This document shows positions 40,098 through 48,720 of a stretch of 64,000 nucleotides of DNA, piece after piece (the first letter of the stretch is position 1; each line of letters begins with the position of its first letter). Made by a program: the position numbers and the translations under genes. This DNA comes from Chrysemys picta bellii. Lineage: Eukaryota > Chordata > Testudines > Emydidae. Below the pieces are notes generated by a model. That model saw only the letters and a list, made by a program, of their open reading frames with translations. It was not told the origin of the DNA and did no database searches. The stretch covers positions 1 to 64,000 of the forward strand of contig NW_027052923.1 of assembly GCF_011386835.1 (NCBI RefSeq), in the 5' to 3' direction.

Positions 40098-41208
40098 AAG
40101 AAGATGAGAAAAATACTTGTCCTTTGTTTCATGCAGCATTTGGATGGTGTACAGTAAATAAGGAATGGGGGCATACTTTGAGGATAAAAATAAATATTGA
40201 ATACCTCAGTCCCTGAGCACCGTTTATCCTGTGCAGTGATGTCTATCTCTATATTTGTGTACAGACACACATGGGTTTGTTTGTGGTGGAAAACTTGCTT
40301 TTCAAATTGAAAGTGATTGACAATATAGCTTGAGGCAGTAGTGCCCACCTGGGGTCGCTCTTCCAATCCAAACACCAATAGTTTTCTCTACAAACTTAAA
40401 AACATCAGTCTTTGTTGTTACTTCCTTTTTAAGGTATTTTTTTACCCTAAATATGTTGTAGATGCAGTTACAGTTCTTCCTTTTGAGATTTTTCTTGTTT
40501 AGCTCACATCTTCATATGATGCTGGCAGCCAGCAAGAATTCCGTAGCCTTATTGGTAGCGATCGTTGCATCATTTCCCTCCCTCCCTCCCCCCCAAAAAA
40601 AATTCTTTCAGAACATTGTTTCGGGGAGCCTTTTGGTGCTCCTGGTGTAGTATTTAAAAGTAACATTATTCTTGTACCATTTTTGCTTTATGTACCATGG
40701 CTTTTGTTGCTGAATAGCCTGACCAAGTAGCACAAGAGCCAGGAAGCTTGACCCAGATGCTGCAGAAAGTGCAATAAATAGAAATGTCTCAAATATACAG
40801 TTTTTAGGCATTGAATACGATTCATCGAGGCCATGTGATTTTTGTAATTTATATGATGAGTTGCATGTTTCTAAAATTAAAAATTTTTTCTTGTTCATTT
40901 CCTTTTTCCTACTGAATGCATATGAAATGTGTCAGTAATATAGGTATTTGTGCATAAAAATATAAAATTGCCTCAAAATGCTATTTATTTTATAACCAGA
41001 ATGTTATAGAATCTCTGCAATGTAGAATTATATAATATTCTGGTTACAAAATATTTTTATTCATTTAATAGAAGCTGAAGCCTTGGTCTTGCAGTCTTTT
41101 ACTTGCATTAGTGCTTTTATTTTGGTAATGGCTATAGTGCATTAATTGAGGTTGTAGAAGTGGGCCTACTTCGTAACACAAAATATGTAATTAATAATGT
41201 GTAATCAT

Positions 41209-41933
41209 CAGGGCCGGTGCAAGGAAGTTTCGTGCCCTAGGTGAAACTTCCACCTTGCACCCCCCCACAGCCCCGCGGCAGCTCCCCCCCCGCCCTGAGG
41301 CGTTCCGCCCCCTCCCTCCCCCCGGGGAGCCATGAGGCAGCTCCCCATCCCAGCTCACCTCTGCTCCACCTCCTCCCCGAGCACGCTACCCCCACTCTAA
41401 TTCTCCTCCCCTCCCAGGATTGCGGTGCCAAACAGCTGATTGGCGCCGCAAACCTGGGAGGTGGGAGCAGTGAAGCAGCAACGGCGTGCTTGGGGAGGGG
41501 GCGTAGCAGAGGTGAGCTGGGCTGGGGAGCCCTGCGGCAGCTCCGCCCCCACCCCCCAACACTTTGGGGCACCCCCCCCCCGTGGCAGCTCCCCAGCCCG
41601 GGGAGCCATGTGGCAGCTCCCTGTGGCAGCTCCCCACCCCAGCTCACCTCTGCTCCACCTTCTCCCCGAGTATGCCGCCCCTGCTCTAATTCTCCTCCCT
41701 TCCCAGGATTGCGGCGCCAAACAGCTGATTGGTGCCGCAAGCCTGGGAGGTGGGAGAAGTGGAGCAGCTGCTGCGCTGGGAGAGGGAGTCTGAGCCGCAC
41801 GTGTCAGCGTGCCGCCGGCAGCCCAGCCCAGGTACGCTGTAAAAAAAAAATTGAGGGCACCGCTTTTTGGCGCCCCCAAATCTAGGCGCCCTAGGCAACC
41901 GCCTAGTTTGCCTTAATGGTAGCACCGGCCCTG
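41209..41933. mobile_element. GC-rich hAT nonautonomous element with near-perfect 8-bp target duplication
   Basis: The left end CAGGGCCGGTGCAAGG and the right end (reverse complement CAGGGCCGGTGCTACC) are inverted repeats. GTAATCAT (41201-41208) and GTAATAAT (41934-41941) match at seven of eight positions, a hAT-length duplication. The interior is GC-rich and contains a tandem duplication. Open frames up to 214 codons on both strands are proline/glycine-rich composition artefacts with no domain. Confidence 0.87.
41352..41790. repeat. Tandem duplication inside the hAT element
   Basis: AGCTCACCTCTGCTCCACCT at 41352 recurs at 41641, offset 289 bp. Each copy continues through CTCTAATTCTCCTCCC, CCCAGGATTGCGG and CCAAACAGCTGATTGG to CTGGGAGGTGGGAG. 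Each copy is itself partly palindromic around CAGCTGATTGGYGCCGC. Confidence 0.85.
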
Positions 41934-42079
41934 GTAATAATGATAGCTAGCTTATATTTAAGTAACAAAAATAATTTGCCACAGTGGTAATATTGTAACT
42001 AAATTATTTTCAAAAGGCCTGAATCCAAATAGCTGTTTTCTCTCTTGTTAAGTATCATAATTGCTTTATTTAATTGTAG

Positions 42080-42143
42080 GCAGATCTCAAGAGCAGTGCT
42101 CATTACAGATCAGTCCATACTAAAGACAGATTCAGACCAGCAG
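42080..42143 (+). CDS. CHM: CHM exon 11
   Basis: It follows an AATTGTAG acceptor and ends at GTATGT. The first base completes the Arg codon AG|G. It encodes [20 protein letters not shown] and a final Q. The 64-bp length matches human exon 11, and the protein differs from the human sequence I recall ([20 protein letters not shown]) at only two positions, so this is the most conserved exon in the window. The GC-rich hAT element ends 146 bp upstream. Confidence 0.97.
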
Positions 42144-42577
42144 GTATGTATCAATGCCGTATTTGTAATCTTTTTAAATAGTTGTATATGATCAACTTAA
42201 ACTTCTGTGAAGAATTAATTTGTATTTTTGTTTCTATTTGAATCTAGCTTTCCAGTTAATTGGTTCTATTGATATTATCTTAATCCCATTTTTTCTCCTT
42301 AAAGTAGCAAATTAAATGTAAAATCAGTCAAAATGGAAAACTACTAGCTAGCAATGGGACTGGCATATTTTTGTGTTTGTTAATAGTCACTCTGACACCT
42401 TTTGTTAGTAGTCTCAGAGAAACCAAGAATTGAATCAGAATTGAGACTAAACATCAAGCTTATCCCTATGAGAGGTTCCTCTAGGCCAAGACTGGTGTTT
42501 ATTTGTGGAGCTATTTGAGGAAGCTTGCATAGTCCTTGGCACTGTTAATCTGGTGCCTTTCATGATCTGTTCACTCA

Positions 42578-42831
42578 GGGTATATTTACACTGCAATTAG
42601 GCACTCGCAGATAGCCTTTGCCAGCTGACTTGGACTTGCAGGGCTGGGGCTGCAGAGCTGTTTGGTTGCAGTGCAGACATTTGGGCTTGGGCTGCAGTCC
42701 AAGCTATAGAACCCTCCCACCTCACAGGGTCCTAGAGCATGAATGTCTGCGCTGCCATTGAACAGCTCCTCTGCCTGAGCCCTGTGAGCCTGAGTCAGCC
42801 ATAGGTTTTTAATTGCAGTGTAGACATACCC
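42578..42831. mobile_element. Harbinger-type MITE, copy 3 (different interior)
   Basis: The left end GGGTATATTTACACTGCAAT and the right end (reverse complement GGGTATGTCTACACTGCAAT) are about 22-bp inverted repeats with three mismatches. The flanks are TCA (42575-42577) and TTA (42832-42834), a decayed 3-bp duplication. The interior differs from copies 1 and 2. Termini match the autonomous-type Harbinger at 59745. Noncoding. Confidence 0.75.
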
Positions 42832-43257
42832 TTAATGTTTAAGGGGAATTTTTTTTTAAATAGCATAATATATTTAGTTTAAATCAGATACTGTATACTA
42901 GTGCTTCTCAACCCATAGAGTGCAACTTGCAGATTGGTCACATGGGATGCTCACTGAATCAAATCCCCAGGGTTGAAGCAAAATTGGTAGAACCATGTAG
43001 CTAGAACCCAATGGAAGGCAGAAAGGAGTGACTTTCTCCCTCGTCCATCCTGCTGCTCCTCTGTTCCCAAATCTAATCACAGTGCAGCCTTTAACTCACC
43101 TGCACAGTGGTCAGCTCTGGGGAAGGTGAAGCAGCAATTCTAGAAGCTGTGGCGCCAGCTTCACAGCCTCTTGCAGCAGCTGTGCCCAGAGTTAAGTGTT
43201 ACATAAGTGGAATATAGGAGAGAAGAGAAGCATCCACAAAGCCAGTTATTACCTGCA

Positions 43258-43381
43258 GTCACAGGAACATAGGTATTAGACCCAGGTCCACAGAATCCAG
43301 TATCTTACCTGTGACAGTAGCCAGCACCAAATCCTGCATAGGAAAGCGAAAGAGAACCTGCAGTAGACAGATGTGGGATAA
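43258..43381 (-). mobile_element. CR1 LINE 3' part (antisense), left of the nested transposon
   Basis: CACAGGAACATAGGTATTAG, then AATCCAGTATCTTACCTGTG, ACAGTAGCCAGCACCAAATC and CAGTAGACAGATGTGGGATA follow the order of the CR1 3' UTR read in antisense. The sequence stops at TAA (43379-43381) where the CACTG-ended element begins, and resumes at 45925. Confidence 0.75.
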
Positions 43382-43672
43382 CACTGCTCTACAGCCAAAA
43401 TGCTTCTGAAATAAATGTAGTCAAACTTTACTAATTCTGGGTCACTGAGAACGAAAATGATGCTTAAAATTGTTGATTGGCTCTAGTTTTCAAGATATGC
43501 TATTGGGTCAGTACATACGACCCTTGACTTGGGAAGGGCAGAGGATAAGTGAATTATAAAGGGAAGGGATCTCAGTTTAAACCAGAAATGACTAAAATAC
43601 ACCTTTGACTAGATCTATGAATAAATCTATGACTGGGTTTGGACAGTACTTGCTTTTTAGGCGAAACAATGA

Positions 43673-43754
43673 ATGATGCAATCTGAAGCTGGTAGTGCAT
43701 CATACATGATATGAATTGCATCATGTTATTCCTAGAAGTCATGGATGATGCAAT
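43673..43754. repeat. Subterminal decamer repeats of the CACTG-ended transposon
   Basis: ATGATGCAAT occurs at 43673-43682 and 43745-43754, and its exact reverse complement ATTGCATCAT at 43715-43724. A partial GCATCAT lies at 43697-43703. Clustered direct and inverted short motifs just inside the termini are typical binding arrays for the element's own protein in CACTA-type transposons. Here they also lie just upstream of the coding region. Confidence 0.75.
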
Positions 43755-43891
43755 CATAACGAAGCTTACATCACTCTGCTGAACAAATTGCCCTATATCA
43801 GCTCTAGAAATCATACAGTGTCGTGCTCTCTTATTTGTCCGTGTTTGATTTTGCAAAGGGACACATTTCTGTTTAGCCAAAGTGAGCAGAG

Positions 43892-45579
43892 ATGCCTTGT
43901 ACTTGTGTGAACATTGCAGATAACTTCTGCTATATTTGTGGTGAAGTGACTTTTGCATCACAAAAGTGCAGAATAACCACTATGGTTAAGAAAGCCTATC
44001 ACCTTTATTTTGGCTGCAAAATTGGAGATCAGGACAAGAGGTGGGCCCCACACATGTGCTGCACCACTTGTGCAACAAATCTTGGCCAGTGGTTGAACAG
44101 GAAAAGGAAATTTATTCCTTTTGCAGTGCCAATGATTTGGAGAGAGCCAACAGATCATACCAGCAATTGTTACTTCTGCATGGTGCCTCCAGTTGGGAAA
44201 GGTGTGTCAAAGAAGAAAAAGTGGACTGGGCATTATCCAAACATTCCATCAGCTATACGCCCAGTACCCCACGGAGGAGGACTGCCGGTTCCTGATGCAC
44301 CAGAATCATTCTCACTTGAGTCAGACGAGGAAGAGGATGAAACTTCTGGTCCTGAACCATCAATGTCACAGGACCCGCATTTTCTCCCATCCTCCTCCTC
44401 TGAACCACACCTCCTAACACAAGGTGAACTGAATGACCTTGTCAGGGATTTGGAACTACCCAAGAGTAAGGCAGAGCTGTTGGGCTCAGGCTACAGCAGT
44501 GGAATCTCCTGGCAGGTGATGTTAGGGTTTCCATGTTCCGTGACCGTCAAAAGGATCTTGTCCCATTCTTCTTCATGGAAGGTGATCTTGTAGCCTGCAA
44601 CAACATCAATGGTGTGATGGCAGCCCTCAACATCGTTCACGATCCAGATGAGTGGAGACTGTTCATTGAGTCATCGAAGACGAGTCTTAAAGCTGTTTTA
44701 CTGCATAATGGCAATGTTTTGCCATCAATTCCAGTTGGTCATGCAGTCCATATGAAGGAAACCTATGACAACATGAAACAACTTTTGAGGTGCATAAACG
44801 ATGACCAACATCAGTGGCAGCTTTGTGGCCATTTGAAGGTTGTTGCTCTCTTGCTTGGTCTGCAGACTGGATACACAAAGTACTGCTGTTTTCTCTGCAA
44901 ATGGGATAGTCGTGCAAGAGATTCCCACTACATCAAGAAAGATTGGCCACTCCGACAGTCATTGGAGCCTGGGAGGAAAAGTGTTCAGCATCCACCACTT
45001 GTTGAATCAAGGAAGATTTTGTTACCACTCTTACACATCAAGCTGGGTCTGATGAAGAACTTTGTCAAGGCCATTGACAAAACACAAGCAGCTTTCAAGT
45101 ACCTCCGTGGAAAATTTCCAAAGTTAAGTGAAGCTAAGATAAAGGAAGGTGTCTTTGTTGGTCCTCAGATTCGTGAACTTCTTCGAGATGATGCATTTGA
45201 CCATGCACTGCGTGGCAAGGAAAAGACGTCATGGAAAGCCTTCCAGTTAGTGGCAATAAATTTTCTCGGAAACAACAAGGCAGACAATTACAGGTTGTTG
45301 GTGGAAAACCTCCTCAAGGCATACGAAAGCCTTGGTTGCAACATGTCACTAAAGATACATTTTTTGCACTCTCATCTAGATTTTTTTCCACCGAACTGCG
45401 GAGCAGTGAGCGACGAGCACGGTGAGCGATTTCACCAGGACATTGCAACAATGGAGAAACGCTATCAGGGCAAATGGAGCCCATCAATGCTTGCAGACTA
45501 TTGCTGGGCAGTGACGAGAGATGCTCCAGTTAATGAATACAAGAGACAAGCCAAGAAGCGCCGAGTACACACTGAATAG
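43892..45579 (+). pseudogene. Transposase-like protein of the CACTG-ended element, one frameshift
   Basis: Frame 1 starts at ATG 43892 with cysteine pairs at residues 13/16, 57/60 and 93/96 (FCYICGE, MCCTTC, NCYFC), a zinc-finger-like head containing GCKIGDQDKRWAPH. An acidic Ser-rich linker follows. A 1-bp deletion near 44487 (after ELLGS) moves the reading to the frame that includes ATG 44533 and ends at 45579, about 562 codons overall. That second frame carries WRLFIESSKTSLKAVLLHNG, QWQLCGHLKVVALLLGLQTG, CCFLCKWDSRARD, LHIKLGLMKNFVKA and DEHGERFHQDI. I recognise this as a protein family found widely in arthropods and some other animals, without a settled name. The C-x2-C then H pattern between candidate second and third acidic residues recalls CMC transposases. 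In this copy the likely first and second acidic sites read E (FIES) and H (CGHLK), where I expect D, so catalysis is doubtful. A domesticated gene is less likely given TIRs and the nested site. Confidence 0.8.
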
Positions 45580-45924
45580 GACTAAACTATGTACATAATA
45601 GTTTTTTGCCTTTTGTTTTATAATAAATTTTATTTATATAACCCTTTTGCTGATTTTTAAAGTGTTACATAAACAGGACAGGTGAAATATTATCATGTAA
45701 AGCAACCATAAACACATGAAAAGATCTAGGTTTACAATTTATGATTAAAACTCTACTATCTACACAATATACATAGACATAAAATGTAAAAACTTAAATA
45801 CCTTAGAAACAGTAGCCAATCAGTTGTTTTAATTGTCATATTTGAATTCAGCACATCAAAATACATAATAAATAGCACATTTTATCTCTGAAGCAGACGA
45901 CTTCTCAAAAATTGTAGACCAGTG

Positions 45925-46265
45925 TAATCTGTCCATCAGGGAAGTCTCATTCTAATCCATAATAATGATTGGCCACAAAGCATGAAGGTTTTTTTATATC
46001 CCTTCCAAAACTTTTAAATGTTGACTATTATAACTCAGATATTTTTATTATCCATATAAATATACAGTCCTCTATTGTGCTAAGTTCTTTGTGGAATTTA
46101 CTGCCAATCTGTCTACTGTGTGGTTAAAACATTTCCTTTATCCTTCAATTAAGTTAAATGTCCACATGCTCTTCTGTTATGAGAAAGGGAGAATCTAAGT
46201 TCCTATCATTTTTCTCTACATCATTCATTTTGTGTGCATGTTATTTTATAGACTCCCAGTTCTTC
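45925..46265 (-). mobile_element. CR1 LINE (antisense), right of the nested transposon
   Basis: It continues the CR1 interrupted at 43381: TAATCTGTCCATCAGGGAAG, AAGCATGAAGGTTTTTTTAT, TTGACTATTATAACTCAGAT, TTATCCATATAAATATACAG and TTATGAGAAAGGGAGAATCT follow the antisense CR1 3' UTR and ORF2 end. The join shows the CR1 was present before the transposon landed. Confidence 0.75.
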
Positions 46266-47329
46266 CAACTGTTCTCACAACCAACTGCTGCCCATATAGA
46301 ATCAAGACTCCACTAGACACTTGGCTTCCCCACTTATTTCCATCCTCATGAACCAATGGCAGTTTCAAAATTCAAAGGGTTGTGTTTATGTCAGTTGTGG
46401 CAAGAAAATAGTTAGGTTTGTTAGATTCCATGTGGGAAAAGGTTAAGAAACATTTTTCTAAAAATGGCTACAGTGTTGATTTTTTTTTTATTATTATTGT
46501 ACATCTTGTCCTGCAGACCTTACTAGCAAAAGTAGTCTCTGTGGCACTATACATGTGAGTAAGGTTAGGATTGATCCCATGGATTTCTTTCTGAAAGGAG
46601 TACACCAGAAAATAAAATTACATTAAAGTAGTCTTAAGTGTCGCCAATTACTTTTTACCTTAACCAGGAATTGCCTTGATTTTGTGGGATGTTTGATCCT
46701 TCATGTTACTCTACTTTAACAGACTTGTTTATGAATTTTTAAAGCAGTTCATAAAAGGAAATAAATCTGTCATGTATAGTATGTATGGGATTTGACAACA
46801 GCTTCTCTGGAGCTTTCTAAGTCTATTGCATAAATACATATTTATGGTGTTGATAGATTGCATACTTATTTACCCACTGGTCTGTAACAGCTCTTTTTGT
46901 GACCATATAAATACTCAAGTATGAACTTCTTCAAACTTATTTGTAGGACTTAAATCTTATTTTAGAAAATATGGATATTTTGAAACTTAATAGTCAATAA
47001 CAGCATCAACTTTGAGTAAGATTTTGCAAGTGTATATTTAATGTTAAAATTTGTATTATATATTCAAGATTATATGCTGTGTAGATATTAAAGAAATAGC
47101 TATATATGATATCATCAATATTGGGGTGTTTGGTTTTTTGACTTTTTTGGGTACTTGAAGCTTTGTTCCCACTTGGATCCCTTGTGGCAATAGGCATTTT
47201 TATATAGATAGTCAATAGTCTGTTAACAGTGTGACATATTGCACCATTATAATGTAGAATAATGAAACAAAGATCAAATTGCTTCTTTGGCTAATTTGAT
47301 ATTCAGTATTTTCTGTTCCTTTCTTTTAG

Positions 47330-47426
47330 ATTTCCATTTTGACAGTGCCACCAGTGGAAAGAGGGCAGCCAGCAGTTCGAATCATTGAGTTGTGTTCTTC
47401 AACCATGACGTGCATGAAAAACACCT
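47330..47426 (+). CDS. CHM: CHM exon 12
   Basis: It follows a TTCTTTTAG acceptor and ends at a consensus GTAAGT donor. It starts in phase 0 and encodes [32 protein letters not shown] and the first base of a Tyr codon. The 97-bp length matches human exon 12. ISILTVP and [12 protein letters not shown] are conserved; the VERGQP loop is the variable part. The frame is intact with exons 11 and 13. Confidence 0.97.
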
Positions 47427-48203
47427 GTAAGTTCAGAATAAATGTATTTTGACTGGTGGGTTTTTTTTGCTTCCATCAGCTATGAGAAAAAATTGTTAAA
47501 ATATTTGTTTGAATCATTCGTCTGTTGCACAATTATCAGATTCCTGCTTGAGCAAAATAATCTATAATATCTTACTGCTGTCAATAGGAAAGAGAAATAA
47601 TTCCACTCACCCTTATCTTATTCAGTACCATGTACCTAGTATTTCATGGGCTTCTGTGGGCTGCTTTTAGTTATCTAAAAAGATATTTTTGAAAAACTCA
47701 GGTACTAGAATTGTTTATGTAAACTCTTGCTATAATGCTCCTTTATTTCCAGAAGAGTCCCTGGGGAGAGCTGATCATGTAGGTATAGTCCTCATATCCA
47801 GTTGCAGTTAGGGCCACGTGTTGTTTTATCTCATTTAACTAACAAGATATAGTGTAGAACTCTATAGTATAGTGTATTTTCTGGCACAGAAATACCGAAG
47901 ACCAAATCTTGTCCCCTTGACTCACATCATTACTATCACTAAGTTTGATGTCACTGATGGTGTGTGATCAAGCAGGATTCTGCCCTGTTGGTTTAATTAT
48001 AAAATAGTGCTTGCCCATTTCTTTAACACAGTTAATGAAAATATTCTTCTTTATGTACCAAGAGATTTTAAAAGTAAATTACAACCCCACCTATCCAGAA
48101 CAATATTTAAAATGTTGCATGGCTACTTCATGATATAAAGATGTTCCCCAAATCCCCCTTTTCCTAACTTTTCTTTTTCTCTCTCAGAAATAGAGGTCCT
48201 GAG

Positions 48204-48720
48204 TAGAGATCCCTGAAAAAAGGGAATCCCCTTCCAAGGAAAAAATTTGCCCCCCCCCCCCTTTTTTTTTTTTTTTTATTGTCCCATATTGGGACAAAAT
48301 TGTGAATTTTTTCATGGAAGGGAATTTAGAAAAAAAAAAAGAAGCATCAAAATGGAATTTTTTGGCCTCCAGGTTGCCCACTGGGAAGGCTGTCATCAAA
48401 TTACTTGTTAAATTGTGAGAGCCTTCCAGCCTGGCTGTCAGAGAAGCAGAGCACCCTGGTATTTAGCTTTCCACCCCCCACCCCCACCCCCCAGCTTCAG
48501 GAGACAGAGCCCAGGTGCTCTGCCGCCCTCCCCTGGAGCTGTGGGAGGCAGAGAGCACTGGCAGAAAGTAAAACTGGCAAAAGCTTTTTCGTAAGGGCAG
48601 CCAGGAAGGCATCACTTTAATTTTTACTGAGGAAAAATCAAAACTTTTGGATACAAGTTTTTCAAAAAGGGCATTATTAATTGGATAATCATTCCAATGC
48701 AAAATGTTCACCAAGCTCTA
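48204..48720. mobile_element. hAT-type nonautonomous element with 8-bp target duplication
   Basis: The left end TAGAGATCCCTGAAAAAAGG and the right end (reverse complement TAGAGCTTGGTGAACATTTT) are imperfect inverted repeats. The flanking octamers GTCCTGAG (48196-48203) and GTCCTGAC (48721-48728) match at seven of eight positions. The interior holds poly-C and poly-T tracts (about 48249-48279) and no transposase. Confidence 0.75.

Larger units (their letters stand above)
38794..42079 (+). other. CHM: CHM intron 10
   Basis: The 3.3-kb intron has GTAAAT and TTGTAG borders. It holds a Penelope-like tail fragment at 40003-40097, a GC-rich hAT element at 41209-41933 and possible MIR fragments near 39240-39350 and 39800-39990 that are too diverged to call firmly. 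The rest is AT-rich without features. Confidence 0.85.
43382..45924 (+). mobile_element. CACTG-ended DNA transposon, CMC/EnSpm-like, unnamed family
   Basis: Left end CACTGCTCTACA; right end (reverse complement) CACTGGTCTACA. The terminal inverted repeats run for about 115 bp each with one indel: TGCTTCTGAAATAAATG pairs with TGCTTCAGAGATAAAATG, and TTGATTGGCTCTAGTTTTCAAG pairs with CTGATTGGCTACTGTTTCTAAG. TAA flanks both sides, and removing the element and one TAA restores a continuous antisense CR1. Subterminal decamers, one transposase-like reading frame and an AATAAA at 45622-45627 complete it. CACTG ends plus a 3-bp duplication fit the CMC (CACTA/Mirage/Chapaev) group, but the assignment is inference. 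Confidence 0.85.
42144..47329 (+). other. CHM: CHM intron 11
   Basis: The 5.2-kb intron has GTATGT and CTTTTAG borders. It contains a Harbinger-type foldback (42578-42831), an antisense CR1 (43258-43381 plus 45925-46265) and the CACTG-ended transposon that splits it (43382-45924). From about 46270 to 47329 the sequence is AT-rich with no recognised feature. Confidence 0.85.

Noticed and set aside
41237..41925. Open frames up to 214 codons and a CpG-island-like patch
   Set aside because: The whole patch is inside a hAT element with TIRs and an 8-bp duplication; the frames repeat with the internal tandem duplication. Not a promoter of a host gene.
43572..43961. 129-codon minus-strand frame
   Set aside because: It overlaps the subterminal repeats and the start of the + strand transposase-like gene; no motif, so treated as chance.
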